Positions 36,115 to 49,352 of a DNA stretch of 64,000 bases are shown in pieces. Under the pieces are notes generated by a model that was not told the origin of the DNA, searched no databases, and saw only the letters and a program-made list of their open reading frames with translations. The DNA comes from Halanaerobiaceae bacterium ANBcell28 (GTDB lineage: Bacteria; Bacillota; Halanaerobiia; Halanaerobiales; DTU029). The stretch is from positions 78,026-142,025 of the forward strand of contig JBBJJH010000008.1 in NCBI GenBank assembly GCA_037623315.1, read 5' to 3'. A program made the translations under genes and the position numbers. Positions within the stretch are counted from its first letter, which is position 1, and each line of letters opens with the position of its first letter.

Positions 36115-37890
36115 TTACATGGCTGAATACTTTAAAGCATCCTTAAACTGTTCTTCAAAATATCTTTTATACGTACCGTTTTTACTTAATAATTGCTTAT
36201 GATTACCCACTTCTTTAATCATACCATTTTCGAGAACTATAATCCTATCCACATTCATAATAGTGGACAAACGATGGGCAATTATAAAAGTGGTTCTTCC
36301 CACCATTAACTTCTCTAGTGAATTTTGTATTAGATTTTCTGATCGAGAGTCAAGTGCAGACGTAGCCTCATCAAGAATTAAGATTTTGGGATTATTTAAA
36401 AATGCCCTGGTAATAGTAATCCTCTGTTTCTGACCACCTGATAAGCGAGTACCCCTTTCCCCTACTTCAGTTAAAAAGCCTTTAGGTAAGTCCATGATAA
36501 AGTCATAGGCATTAGCCGCTTTAGCAGCTGCAACTATTTCTTTATCAGATGCATCTGGTCTTCCATACAAAATATTTTCTCTCAAAGTACCGCTAAAAAG
36601 AATAGCTTCTTGTAAAACCATTCCTATCTTTCTCCTGAGAGATTTCAATTTAAAATCTCTTATGTCTTTACCATCTATCAAAATTTGACCACTTGTAACA
36701 TCATAGAACCTGGGAATTAGATTAACTAATGTTGACTTACCTGCGCCACTAGCTCCTACCAGTGCAATTTTTTCACCTGCTTTTACCTGAAGACTAATAT
36801 CTTTTAAGACCTCTTCGTCACCTTCATATCCGAAAGAAACATCTACAAAATCAACATTACCTACTGTTTTATCTAACTTTATAGCATCTTTTTTCTCTTT
36901 GACATCCGGGGATTCATCAAAAACTTCAAAAACCCTCTCAATTGCAGCCATTGAATTAGAAAATACTACATTAAGCTGTGAAAAACGTTGTATCGGCATA
37001 TAGAACATTCCTAAATATGCATAAAAAGCAGTCATTTCTCCAATAGTTAATCTACCCTGCAAAATACTAATCGAAGAATACCAAATAATTATAACTGGTG
37101 CAGCTCTAACCAAAAAGCCATTAAGGGCGTTATTTAATGCAGAAAGCTTTACCCTCATCATATTGAAATTGAATAAACGTGTTGATTTTTTATAGAATTT
37201 TTTCTCTTCTAGCTTTTCCATAGTAAAAGCCTTAATAACCGTTGAGCCAGATATCTTTTCCTGTACATCTCCTTGCATATCTTCTATCTCATCCTGTACT
37301 AATCTACTACTATGTTTAACTTTAGTACCAATAGTTTTTATTATTGAAATATAGAATGGCAAAATAGAAAGACTGATTAATGTTAGAACAACATCCATTC
37401 TAAACATAATAATTAATAAAAAGACAAGTATTGAGCCATCTATCCATATATTAGTCATAGCATTACCTAGCATATTTTGACATAGTTGAATATCATTGAT
37501 AAGTCTTGCTACAATCCCTCCCGACTTGTTCTTATCAAAATAAGATGCAGACATTCTTTGAATATGTTGAAAGAGACTATAACGCAAATCAAAAATAACA
37601 CTCTGAGCCAACTTACCTGCATAATGATGACGTATGTACACTCCTGGTATTCCGACAAACAAATACATAGCAACTAATATAAGTGAATAATAATGAATTT
37701 CTCTTATATACTCATTCCTTACAAGATCACTAATACTATTAGCGTTAACAAGGATATTATCAAGAAAATGCCTCATCACCTGGGGAAAAATCATTGGTAA
37801 GCAAAATTTTATTACCCCTCCAAAAGCAGCCAGCAAAATATAATACCAATAGGGTTTTACGTAAGCTAAAAATCGTTTAAACGAATCCAC
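36115..37890 (-). CDS. ABC exporter, fused membrane and ATPase domains
   Basis: 591 residues, from GTG behind AAGGAG. Six membrane helices (residues 1-310) are followed by an ATPase domain: Walker A GASGAGKST near residue 378, signature LSGGQKQR near 481, Walker B ILILDEATSALDSRSE. A half-transporter of the lipid/multidrug exporter class, so it should act as a homodimer. The cargo is unknown. It stands alone between the GH43 gene and the LacI cluster, with a terminator region upstream. Confidence 0.9.
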   Translation of the reverse strand: MDSFKRFLAYVKPYWYYILLAAFGGVIKFCLPMIFPQVMRHFLDNILVNANSISDLVRNEYIREIHYYSLILVAMYLFVGIPGVYIRHHYAGKLAQSVIFDLRYSLFQHIQRMSASYFDKNKSGGIVARLINDIQLCQNMLGNAMTNIWIDGSILVFLLIIMFRMDVVLTLISLSILPFYISIIKTIGTKVKHSSRLVQDEIEDMQGDVQEKISGSTVIKAFTMEKLEEKKFYKKSTRLFNFNMMRVKLSALNNALNGFLVRAAPVIIIWYSSISILQGRLTIGEMTAFYAYLGMFYMPIQRFSQLNVVFSNSMAAIERVFEVFDESPDVKEKKDAIKLDKTVGNVDFVDVSFGYEGDEEVLKDISLQVKAGEKIALVGASGAGKSTLVNLIPRFYDVTSGQILIDGKDIRDFKLKSLRRKIGMVLQEAILFSGTLRENILYGRPDASDKEIVAAAKAANAYDFIMDLPKGFLTEVGERGTRLSGGQKQRITITRAFLNNPKILILDEATSALDSRSENLIQNSLEKLMVGRTTFIIAHRLSTIMNVDRIIVLENGMIKEVGNHKQLLSKNGTYKRYFEEQFKDALKYSAM

Positions 37891-38040
37891 TTTTCTTTAA
37901 TCATCTCCTTAAGGATTAAAATCTTTGCTCAATTTTTTTAAAAACTAGTAAGAAAATCCTGTGCAGACTTTTGAGCATAAAAAGATCTTTGCTTAAGATT
38001 GTATATAAAAAAATATATAAATACAAGACATATCTTACTA

Positions 38041-38073
38041 TGTATCTTAAAATACTACATATTTTAAGATACA
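38041..38073. terminator. long perfect hairpin downstream of GH43 gene
   Basis: A 14-bp perfect stem (TGTATCTTAAAATA / TATTTTAAGATACA) with loop CTACA. There is no T-run, so it may be an RNA-processing or protein-binding site instead of a terminator. Confidence 0.35.
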
Positions 38074-38077
38074 AGTC

Positions 38078-38103
38078 AAAATCGGGCTCCAATAGCCCGA
38101 TTT
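38078..38103 (-). terminator. terminator after GH43 gene
   Basis: GC-rich perfect stem AAATCGGGCT / AGCCCGATTT with a six-base loop, followed on the minus strand by TTTT. About 110 bases past the GH43 stop. Confidence 0.8.
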
Positions 38104-38211
38104 CTACCCTAGCGTCTTATTTACATGTATATTAAAGAAATATGGAACTTCAAGATTCTACTAGCGATATTCATCAACAAAAAGTACATAAATTCCTGTC
38201 CATTAAAACAA

Positions 38212-39807
38212 TCATCTCTCTATATAATCAAAATATTCAAAGTCAGCAGCCTTCCTTTGACCGGATAAATCCTGACAGCATAGCCCAACAAAAGCACCTG
38301 TAAAACCCCATCTTCCATCATAGGATACATAATCATCAGATAAGATACTGGCATCAAGTACCGGCCCTACAGCCTTCCACTTTTCAGCATCTGTAGAATA
38401 ATAAAACTGAAGTTTTTCATAATCTACTTCTGCTTTCAAATATACTTTTTCAAAACCTTCCAGTGATATTTCATCAGACAATGGCTGGTCAAAATCTCCA
38501 TGATCTGAACAAATTATTCCCAAACATTTTCCCTTACCTTCATCCCAACTTAAGTTTAGATAATAGAAATGCTCTGTATTATAATAGCAAACTAAACCTG
38601 CCATTTCTTGAAATGTCTCTGGCTCATATTCCAGACAGGTAGTAACAGTATACCTAAAAGCCTGCTGTCTTCTTGCTATCAAGCTTTGATGATGTTTGGA
38701 TCTAAGAGACTCTGCTCCTTTTAAACGTAAATAACCAGGTCTTTCTTTAAGAGATAATGAATCTTCACCTAAAGGTATCCTCAATGTTTGAAAATCTATA
38801 TCTAATTCTTCAGTATTAAAATCATATCTTCTAACTATTTTATTAGATTTTTCTTCTCTATTACTTGCATCTAGCTCCGGTGCAGGAACTTTTAACGCTG
38901 GTTTATTACTCCCATCTTCTAAATAAGGCCAATCATCTTTCCAGACTATTTTCTGGATAGCTGTTTCGCGGCCTAAAACAGAGTGGTTTTTTTCAGTAAT
39001 TGGACGACTACAAAGGTGTACCATATACCACTCACCCTTTTCTGTCTCAACCAAATCAGCATGACCAGCTTTTTGTAATTCCAGATCAGGATCCCCTTTT
39101 GATGTAAGGATAGGGTTATCAGGATGTACCTCATAAGGACCGTCTATATTTTTAGAACGGGCAATGGTCACTGCATGATCATAGCTAGTCCCACCTTCAG
39201 CAGTTAGTAAATAATAATAGTCACCTTTCCTGTATAGATGAGGGCCTTCAGTTAATCCCAGTTCAGTCCCTGGAAAAATGTTTTTTACAGGTCCAATTAA
39301 TTTTCTCTCTTCAGGAGAATACTCCTGTAAAAGAATTCCCCCAAATCTATTAGTCCCTTTCCTATGATCCCAAACCAAATTAACTAGCCATTTTCTCCCA
39401 TCATCATCATGAAACAAAGATGGGTCAAAGCCACTACTATTCAAATAGATAGGCTCAGACCATTCACCATATATATCATCTGTCATAAGAAGATAATTGT
39501 GAGTATCTTTCCAGAAACTATGGGTAGTTTTAACATCTGTATAAATAAGATAGTAAATCCCATCATGATATGTTAAACATGGTGCCCATACACCACCTGA
39601 ATCTATATTACCATTCATATTCAACTGGGAAGTTCTATTGAGTGGTCGGTTTATTAATTGCCAATTTACTAAGTCCTTAGAATGATGAATCTGTACTCCT
39701 GGAAACCATTCAAATGTTGAAGTAGCTATAAAATAGTCTTCCCCTACTCTAATTATTGATGGATCAGGATTAAAACCTTTTAAGATTGGATTTTGAATGT
39801 ACTGCAT
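38212..39807 (-). CDS. beta-xylosidase / arabinofuranosidase, glycoside hydrolase family 43
   Basis: 531 residues. A five-bladed propeller begins MQYIQNPILKGFNPDPS with the catalytic base Asp15; the second acid in SSGFDPSLFHDDDG and the catalytic acid Glu in LTEGPHLYRKG fit the GH43 triad. The C-terminal beta-sandwich (about 330-531) is the usual GH43_C2/DUF1349-like module of cytoplasmic xylosidases. No signal peptide. It probably cuts xylose from xylooligosaccharides imported by the cell, and pairs functionally with the CE7 esterase at 0.1-1.1 kb. A terminator follows. Confidence 0.92.
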   Translation of the reverse strand: MQYIQNPILKGFNPDPSIIRVGEDYFIATSTFEWFPGVQIHHSKDLVNWQLINRPLNRTSQLNMNGNIDSGGVWAPCLTYHDGIYYLIYTDVKTTHSFWKDTHNYLLMTDDIYGEWSEPIYLNSSGFDPSLFHDDDGRKWLVNLVWDHRKGTNRFGGILLQEYSPEERKLIGPVKNIFPGTELGLTEGPHLYRKGDYYYLLTAEGGTSYDHAVTIARSKNIDGPYEVHPDNPILTSKGDPDLELQKAGHADLVETEKGEWYMVHLCSRPITEKNHSVLGRETAIQKIVWKDDWPYLEDGSNKPALKVPAPELDASNREEKSNKIVRRYDFNTEELDIDFQTLRIPLGEDSLSLKERPGYLRLKGAESLRSKHHQSLIARRQQAFRYTVTTCLEYEPETFQEMAGLVCYYNTEHFYYLNLSWDEGKGKCLGIICSDHGDFDQPLSDEISLEGFEKVYLKAEVDYEKLQFYYSTDAEKWKAVGPVLDASILSDDYVSYDGRWGFTGAFVGLCCQDLSGQRKAADFEYFDYIER

Positions 39808-39887
39808 TTTTTATTTCCTCCTCTTTAAGTCTGCTAAATACTCAATATAGTTCATAATAAAAATGATAGTAAATATGTTTCTATAGC

Positions 39888-41738
39888 TTAATTAAAATTC
39901 TCCAGTAAAAAGGCATTACTCTTTTTGTTGCTATCACCATAATCAAATAAAACTATCTTCTCAGAGAAAGACAAATCACCAAGGTCTTTTTCTAATAAAT
40001 GATAATCAAGCTGGCTCTTAGCAAGCTTACTTACCACATCAATATTGAAAACTTCAAAGCTAACCTTCTTTAGTATTTCTCTTACACTTTCACCTTGATA
40101 AGCAGGAAGATATCTTACAATATTCTTATCTTTATCAAGAAAGTTATATCTTATATCCTTAAAACCTTTTATTTCAATATCTTCCGCCCAGAATGGCAGC
40201 TTAGCACCAGGGTTATTAAAAATAAGATCGTACTTTAGAAATTCAGCAAAGATCTTTAGGTCATTTTTTATATGTGACTTATAGAAATTATATAGAATAT
40301 CATAAAGAGACTTACGACTGTGAGAGCGACGATGCAGATTTTCTTCTTCAAAGTATATTGAAAAGTCTTTAAAAAAATCAAAAAATCTATTTTTATATTG
40401 ATAGAATATAAATTTTAGTGACTTTTCAAAGACCCCAGAATTATGATATTTATCCAATAAATCTTCAACAGCTTTTAAGCTTAACAATTCAGCATAAGAT
40501 ATATCCTTATTTTTTAAAACCTCATAAGGAGGCAAAGAACTATATTTGTATGAAAATTCTTCTGCTCTTTCCCTCACTTCAGAACCCTTTAAAAGTTTTA
40601 GGAAACCCAATTGTAAAACATGTGGATTTAACGCATATACCTGGTTAAAAGACTTTTTAAAAGAACCATAATCCTCAGCAGGTAATCCGGCAATCAGGTC
40701 AAGATGAAGATTAATATTATTGCTTTTTCTAAGTTCAATAACATTAGCAGCCAGCTTTTCTAAATCCATTTGCCTATGTATCAATTTTAAAGACTTTTGA
40801 TTAGTACTCTGTACACCTATTTCAAATTGAAAAAGACCAGCTGGCGCTTTTTTCAATAGCTCAATTACTTCTCTGTCAAGACGATCAGCAATAATCTCAA
40901 AATGAAAATTAGTGTTTTTTTGATTATCCAGTAAAAATTCAAAGATTTCTAATGCTTTTCTTTTATCAGCATTAAAACTTCTATCCACAAACTTTACCTG
41001 AGGTATATCATTCTCTATAAAAAAGATAAGGTCTTCTTTTATTCTCTCCATAGAAAAAGACCTGACTCCTTTCAAAGTTGAAGAAAGGCAATAGCTACAA
41101 TTAAAAGGGCAACCTCTAGTAGCCTCATAATAGATAATCTTATTAGAAAGGTTTTTTAGATCAGAAACTGTATATGGACGAGGAATTTTATCCAGGTCCA
41201 TAATCAAAGTACGATCTTGATTTTCTACTATCTCTATAATAGTTTCTTTATTTTGCTTTAAATCATCTTCTAAGCTACTATTTTTTTCCCTATTCTCTAC
41301 CCTATAAAGGAGCCCATCTATATTGTTAAACGATATATTACCTTCTTTAAGTACATCCAGTAACTCTCTAAGGGTTTCTTCCCCTTCACCCTTAATAATA
41401 AAGTCTATATATTGATACTTTTGCATTGTTTCAAATGCTTCAAAAGAAACTTCAGGCCCACCCATGACAATAGTAATTTCAGGCTGCACCTTTTTTAGTT
41501 TATCAGCCAACTCAAAAATATCATCCCTGTTCCAGATATAAGTAGAAAAAGCAATTACATCGGGCTGAGCTCTATAAATCTCAGCCATAATTTGATCCAG
41601 ATGTTCATTTATCGAGAACTCTTTAAGCTCAATTTGATAATCTGTTTCCCGATATTTTTTGCAAAACTTCTCCAAATACCTTAATGCCAGCGAAGAGTGA
41701 ATATACTTGGCATTTAAGGTAGTTAATAAAACTTTCAT
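39888..41738 (-). CDS. B12-binding domain radical SAM protein (DUF4080)
   Basis: 616 residues from the ATG at 41738 (TTGGTGG before it). N-terminal cobalamin-binding domain (MKVLLTTLNAKYIHSSLALRYL to about 150, with VVMGGPEVSFE). Radical SAM core with RGCPFNCSYCLSS near residue 210 giving three cluster cysteines, and EIGVQSTNQKSL further on. The C-terminal third is the DUF4080-like extension. Members are widespread in anaerobic Firmicutes, but the reaction is not known. It follows the next gene (membrane protein) by about 50 bases on the same strand. Confidence 0.88.
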   Translation of the reverse strand: MKVLLTTLNAKYIHSSLALRYLEKFCKKYRETDYQIELKEFSINEHLDQIMAEIYRAQPDVIAFSTYIWNRDDIFELADKLKKVQPEITIVMGGPEVSFEAFETMQKYQYIDFIIKGEGEETLRELLDVLKEGNISFNNIDGLLYRVENREKNSSLEDDLKQNKETIIEIVENQDRTLIMDLDKIPRPYTVSDLKNLSNKIIYYEATRGCPFNCSYCLSSTLKGVRSFSMERIKEDLIFFIENDIPQVKFVDRSFNADKRKALEIFEFLLDNQKNTNFHFEIIADRLDREVIELLKKAPAGLFQFEIGVQSTNQKSLKLIHRQMDLEKLAANVIELRKSNNINLHLDLIAGLPAEDYGSFKKSFNQVYALNPHVLQLGFLKLLKGSEVRERAEEFSYKYSSLPPYEVLKNKDISYAELLSLKAVEDLLDKYHNSGVFEKSLKFIFYQYKNRFFDFFKDFSIYFEEENLHRRSHSRKSLYDILYNFYKSHIKNDLKIFAEFLKYDLIFNNPGAKLPFWAEDIEIKGFKDIRYNFLDKDKNIVRYLPAYQGESVREILKKVSFEVFNIDVVSKLAKSQLDYHLLEKDLGDLSFSEKIVLFDYGDSNKKSNAFLLENFN

Positions 41739-41790
41739 ACTTACCACCAATCTTATCTAGATAATTTTTTCATCTTTCTTAGAACTTAGC

Positions 41791-42645
41791 TTAGCCATCA
41801 TCTCTTATCTTTTTATAATCTTTAAACAAAAAAGCAAGCACTGCTGCAAAAAATGCTGCTGCTCCCAGCAACTCAAATGTCTCTTCTATAAGGCTGTCCA
41901 TCAAAAAATAATTAATAAAACGCCAGCCAATTTCAGCCTCATAGTTTTGCCAGATCATTGCTAGCTCTCCATCTCCAAGGCCAACTACCCAGTCATAAAG
42001 AATAACTCCCTGATTATGATATAAGTCTATGGCATCACCAAGAAAGGATAGTCCTGTTCCTATAGCATAAAAGATAATACCTGCAATAGTATAGAAAAGA
42101 CTACGAAAGGATTTAAATAAGACCTTTCCATATCTTAATAAGGCATAAAAAGGAATAAAAGCCATCAGAGAAAAGTATATCAATTCTGTAATAGTCCCCA
42201 TCGTACCCTGAATTGGCTCCCGATAAATCCCCTGTACAAAACTACGAATTGTATGTCTTGGATCACCTGCATCTTCTATTAACATAAAAATAAAAGCCAC
42301 TGCCATCATGCGCCAGAAAAGATATACCCTAGTATCCTTTTCCTGACTTCTCCCCGCAATAAAAGCAGAGCTAACTGCAGCACCACCTAAAAATACCCAG
42401 GACATTATTTCAGCAATACCACCATTTCGATACCAGTTATGGAAGACAAAGGGATGATAATCAAAAAAGAAATAAACCTGGTTAAGAGAAAAAAGATAAT
42501 CCCTCAAACCAGCCATATTATGTAAATCAATTAAGTAAATTAAAAGATAAGAAATAATAATAGAGATTACAGTAAAGATCATAATAAACTCTGGCAAATA
42601 ATACTTTAGCTTAAACTTATTTCTGTCATTCTTATCATTTGGCAC
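41791..42645 (-). CDS. conserved-looking multi-pass membrane protein
   Basis: 284 residues with about seven membrane helices. Histidine, tryptophan and arginine-rich loops (YHPFVFHNWYRNGG, EDAGDPRHTIRSF) lie between helices, which suggests a binding site rather than a simple pore. No family was recognised. It is just upstream of the B12-radical SAM gene and may be co-transcribed with it. Function unknown. Confidence 0.6.
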   Translation of the reverse strand: MPNDKNDRNKFKLKYYLPEFIMIFTVISIIISYLLIYLIDLHNMAGLRDYLFSLNQVYFFFDYHPFVFHNWYRNGGIAEIMSWVFLGGAAVSSAFIAGRSQEKDTRVYLFWRMMAVAFIFMLIEDAGDPRHTIRSFVQGIYREPIQGTMGTITELIYFSLMAFIPFYALLRYGKVLFKSFRSLFYTIAGIIFYAIGTGLSFLGDAIDLYHNQGVILYDWVVGLGDGELAMIWQNYEAEIGWRFINYFLMDSLIEETFELLGAAAFFAAVLAFLFKDYKKIRDDG

Positions 42646-42872
42646 ATAAACGCCTTCTTCCTAAGTTCTTTTTACCCTCCCCTGAAACTTTCTTCTTAAT
42701 TCGTAGTAGCTGTATATATTATTATTTTTTATTATATCTAATAATTAATTTTTTATCAATTAAACACATTGTCTTCTCCATTTTAATACGATAATACAAA
42801 GTTTAGTAGGCATTAAAAAGACAGTGCTAACTCTTTATAGTCAGCAACTGCCACAAAATACTTATACACTTT

Positions 42873-43853
42873 TTAAATAATTTTCTTCAATTCCTCTAGT
42901 TCTTTTTCACTAAAACTAATCATCTTAGCAATTTCATTTACTTTTACTCCGCTTTTTAACATATTAATTGCAATTTCTTTCCTTGCTTCATATTCTCCTT
43001 CTTTTCTTCCTTCTTTTCTTCCTTCTTCTCTACCTTCTTTTCTACCTACTTCTCTACCTTCTCGTCTTCCTTCTAGCCTTCCTTCTTCTAGACCTTTTTT
43101 CAATCCTATCTCTAATCCCCGTCTTTCGCCTCTTCTTTCACCTTTCTTCTCTGCAGTCTTTATCGCCATTTCTTCATCCCTTAACCACTTTAATCTAGCT
43201 TCATAAAGTTCCCTTTCATCTTCGCTTAAATACATTGTATCCAATACTTTAATTGCCTTTTTTAGATTAAGAACTTCTGCTAATTGATGTGGTATTTTGT
43301 CTCTATTATATTTATGTGCTCTTTTCAAAAACTCAACCCATCGATCCAGGCTTGTTTGTATTTCATCTAAATCTTTATCATATTTATCCAGCTCTATAAA
43401 GTGAATCTCTATATCATCAATAAACATCTCTTTAGATTCGCAATTTAATAACTTATATTTATTATGGTAATTTTCTTCATCCAAACAATTAAAATTAAGT
43501 ACATTAATTACTATTGATTTCTCTAATTTATCATAATTAATACCTGATTTTAATTGACCGGTATATAGCCTAGCCCAGTAATATAAGGCTCTTTTATCAT
43601 AATAATCTTGATCACTTATCTGCATTTCAATATTGTACCAGTTGTCTTTTTCATCTACAGCTTTTATATCTAAAATTGATAGTTTATCATTATAAAACTC
43701 TTTTTCATTATATGGATTTTTTAAGATCAAATCCTTAATCTGCTGTTTTTCATCTACAATAGAATTAATAAAAGAAATTAAAATATCTTTATTCTCTTCA
43801 CTTCCAAAAAGCTTTTTAAAAACAAAATCAACTCTGGGATTTAATCGACACAT
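42873..43853 (-). CDS. Rpn/PD-(D/E)XK nuclease family protein, copy 1
   Basis: 326 residues. N-terminal MCRLNPRVDFVFKKLFG and then LDIKAVDEKDNWYNIEMQI are typical of the Rpn / transposase_31-like nuclease fold, with Asp, Glu and Gln of the active site. The C-terminal third (about 225-300) is a run of RRGERRG and EGRKEGR repeats, encoded by imperfect 12-base tandem units. A short AINMLKSGVKVNEIAKMI tail ends it. The family promotes recombination or acts as a nuclease in other bacteria. A close paralogue lies at 53.9-54.9 kb and a fragment at 49.2 kb. Independent transcription is likely. Confidence 0.88.
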   Translation of the reverse strand: MCRLNPRVDFVFKKLFGSEENKDILISFINSIVDEKQQIKDLILKNPYNEKEFYNDKLSILDIKAVDEKDNWYNIEMQISDQDYYDKRALYYWARLYTGQLKSGINYDKLEKSIVINVLNFNCLDEENYHNKYKLLNCESKEMFIDDIEIHFIELDKYDKDLDEIQTSLDRWVEFLKRAHKYNRDKIPHQLAEVLNLKKAIKVLDTMYLSEDERELYEARLKWLRDEEMAIKTAEKKGERRGERRGLEIGLKKGLEEGRLEGRREGREVGRKEGREEGRKEGRKEGEYEARKEIAINMLKSGVKVNEIAKMISFSEKELEELKKII

Positions 43854-43973
43854 AAAAAAGACCCCCTTCTCTTTGCAGTTGTAAAATACAAACTTATACT
43901 TAAAATATATTATATCATTATTACCTTATCCTGTAAAATGTAAAGGATTACCTTTCATGTTCCTTCCCCTTAA

Positions 43974-44028
43974 ATTATTAATCGGCAGCATTGACTGTAG
44001 AAAAGTCAGTATGCTGCCGATTAATAAT
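43974..44028 (-). terminator. terminator after beta-galactosidase gene
   Basis: An 18-bp perfect stem (ATTATTAATCGGCAGCAT / ATGCTGCCGATTAATAAT) holds an inner TGACT / AGTCA stem. It lies about 40 bases past the lacZ stop. The T-run is weak, so it may also be a bidirectional terminator. Confidence 0.65.
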
Positions 44029-44068
44029 ACTTGTATATTTTAATTCCAATACAATCTATAACTCATAC

Positions 44069-47203
<3,135 letters not shown>

Positions 47204-47273
47204 TTAAAATCTCTCCTCTATTTTTTATTTTAAATTTATTATTATCTCACTATCTCACATATAGTATTATCCA

Positions 47274-48842
47274 TTAAAATAATTTTATAAAACGTTCAAA
47301 CAATTCTGGGTCATACTTAGTACCTGATTCTTTCTTCAATTCTCTAATTGCTTCCTCATGAGACTTTGCCTTATTATAAGGTCGCTCACTTCTTAATACA
47401 TCATAGCTTTCAATAATATTAATAATACGAGCTAGTACTGGTATTTCCTCGCCCTTAAGACCTTTAGGGTAACCTGAGCCATCCCAATGTTCATGATGTG
47501 ATAATATCTCTTCTGCTACAGGTACTAAATCATCTATTGAAAAAGCAATACGATAGCCTATTTCAGGATGTGTTTTTAGGATTTCCCACTCTTTTTGAGA
47601 TAAATCGCCTTCTTTATTTAAAATCTCAAAAGGAATTGATATTTTTCCAATATCATGTACAGAAACTAGCTTATCAAGTCTTTCTATATCATTTTCATCT
47701 AAATCCAATTCCTGAGCAAATTCATTAGCTAATTTTTTCATCCTTACTATATGTTCTTCTGTCTCACTAGTCTTTTCAGCTAACTTTTTGCATATTTTTT
47801 CTTTCATAATGTTTCTTACTTTTATTCTATCCACTGATTTCTCTTTATACATATTATCTTCAGCTTTTTGCAAAACTTTATGTATATCCTGGTATGAATA
47901 CTCCTTAACTGAATAACCCAAGGATACAGATATAGGTATCAGACCTCCACTAGCATCTTTAGAATACTTCTTTATTCGCTTTATAATTTTCTCACAGCCA
48001 TCACCACCTGTATTAAGTAGTAGAATAATAAATTCATCTCCACCCCAGCGTGCAACATAATCTTCTGTACGACAGGAACTTTTTAGAATTTCAGCCACAC
48101 TTTTTAATAATTCATCACCACTACTGTGCCCATAAGTATCATTGGTTAATTTTAATCCATTAACATCAATCATAATTACACTTACTGGCGTTTTTCCCTC
48201 TGACTCAATCTTTTTAAATTGCTCTTCAATAAACTTTCTATTATAAAGTCCTGTTAATTTATCTCGAAAACTTATTCTTTTTATCTCCTTTTCAGAAGCC
48301 TTCCTTTTTATAATATTTTTTATTAAAAAAAGAATAATTAAAAATTGAAATAATAGAAAAAGAATTATAGCTACAATAGATTTATCTTTTTGTCTTGCAA
48401 TCTCTTTCTTTGCATCTAATCTGGCTGTTATATCATTAATAATAGAAAACAAAAGTATTCTATCATTATATTCATAAGGATAAGAATAAACCTCAACATT
48501 CCTGATCTCTTTATTAGCTAATTCATGAGAAAAAACAAAGAAATTCCGTTCATCTCTAGCGGCCTTCATTCGTTCTTCTTCAACTTCCTTATCTGATAAA
48601 ACATTAATATCTTCAATATTCATTTTCTTTAGTTCATCAATAGAATATCCATAAAACGCAGCTGCAGATTGATTTGCTTCTACTATATACCCAGTCTCTG
48701 CATCCATCAACATCATGATAGAACCATGTTTATCTAAGACCTCATTCCAGTTAAAAGAATTCCCGGCTTTTCCTGGCTGAAAACTAAAGAGAAGAAAAAA
48801 TATGGATAATAAGATTAAAGATACTTTGGAATAAGTCATCAA
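47274..48842 (-). CDS. PAS, GGDEF and HD-GYP signalling protein
   Basis: 522 residues. A signal or anchor helix (5-27), a PAS-like sensor domain (about 33-140), a membrane helix (about 153-172), a GGDEF domain with RWGGDEFIILL near residue 268, and an HD-GYP domain with HDIGKI near 410 and HHEHWDGSGYPKGL near 450. It could make cyclic-di-GMP and break it down; the intact GGDEF and HD-GYP motifs suggest both activities, balanced by the sensor. Stands alone. Confidence 0.9.
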   Translation of the reverse strand: MMTYSKVSLILLSIFFLLFSFQPGKAGNSFNWNEVLDKHGSIMMLMDAETGYIVEANQSAAAFYGYSIDELKKMNIEDINVLSDKEVEEERMKAARDERNFFVFSHELANKEIRNVEVYSYPYEYNDRILLFSIINDITARLDAKKEIARQKDKSIVAIILFLLFQFLIILFLIKNIIKRKASEKEIKRISFRDKLTGLYNRKFIEEQFKKIESEGKTPVSVIMIDVNGLKLTNDTYGHSSGDELLKSVAEILKSSCRTEDYVARWGGDEFIILLLNTGGDGCEKIIKRIKKYSKDASGGLIPISVSLGYSVKEYSYQDIHKVLQKAEDNMYKEKSVDRIKVRNIMKEKICKKLAEKTSETEEHIVRMKKLANEFAQELDLDENDIERLDKLVSVHDIGKISIPFEILNKEGDLSQKEWEILKTHPEIGYRIAFSIDDLVPVAEEILSHHEHWDGSGYPKGLKGEEIPVLARIINIIESYDVLRSERPYNKAKSHEEAIRELKKESGTKYDPELFERFIKLF

Positions 48843-49051
48843 AAAACTCCTTTTTTTAATTTAATTACTTCTATAAATTATTATGTATTACCCCTCTTTA
48901 TTCGACAAAAAATACTATATTCCTTTAAATAATGACATCGACCTGCTACCTTATTTAATATAATTATTTTTTTAATATTAGTAAAGGTCGTTCCATCGTA
49001 TTATAAGTACACAAGGGATAGGATTTATGAAAGTAATATATTCCTTAGACA

Positions 49052-49086
49052 TAAAAAAATAGCGTTTGTCTATAACAAAACGCTAT
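49052..49086 (-). terminator. terminator downstream of Rpn fragment
   Basis: Stem ATAGCGTTTTGTTATAGACAAACGCTAT with a small internal mismatch is followed by seven T on the minus strand. It probably once ended the third Rpn gene. Confidence 0.65.
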
Positions 49087-49161
49087 ATTGAATTCAATTA
49101 TTTTGATATCTTAGCCATAATTACTATTGCTTTCAGCTAAAAAAGACCACTTATCAATACA

Positions 49162-49273
49162 TCTCTTAACCACTTTAATCTCGCTCATAAAGCTCTCGTT
49201 CATCTTTACTTAAATACATTGTATCTAATACTTTAATTGCCTTCTCTAAGTTTTGAACCTCTGCTAATTGAAA
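49162..49273 (-). pseudogene. fragment of a third Rpn-family nuclease gene
   Basis: About 110 bases almost identical to 54188-54300 inside the second Rpn gene. They encode the VQNLEKAIKVLDTMYLS segment and little more; both the nuclease core and the repeat tail are gone. The M6 protease gene starts its terminator right beside it. Confidence 0.75.
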
Positions 49274-49275
49274 GA

Positions 49276-49320
49276 AAAATAAAAGCTAGGAAAACAATTA
49301 TCATCATACCTAGCTTTTAT
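49276..49320 (-). terminator. terminator after the protease gene
   Basis: Perfect stem AATAAAAGCTAGG / CCTAGCTTTTAT with an 18-base loop, followed by T-rich sequence on the minus strand. About 30 bases past the stop of the large gene. Confidence 0.75.
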
Positions 49321-49352
49321 CTATTTATTCAAACTCATTATCAATAATAATA

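Larger units (their letters stand above)
37891..38211. other. 321-base spacer with two hairpins
   Basis: No gene. It holds the terminator of the GH43 gene, a second 14-bp hairpin, and presumably the exporter promoter. Confidence 0.6.
48843..49352. other. 510-base region with Rpn fragment and two terminators
   Basis: Apart from the Rpn remnant and two hairpins listed separately no gene is seen. The region next to 48843 should hold the promoter of the GGDEF/HD-GYP gene. Confidence 0.6.

Noticed and set aside
43000..43150. Repeated 12-base units considered as CRISPR or other array
   Set aside because: They are contiguous tandem repeats in a coding frame, without spacers.
42968..43198. Plus-strand leucine-rich open frame
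   Set aside because: It is the complement of the repeat-rich Rpn tail; low complexity and no ribosome site.
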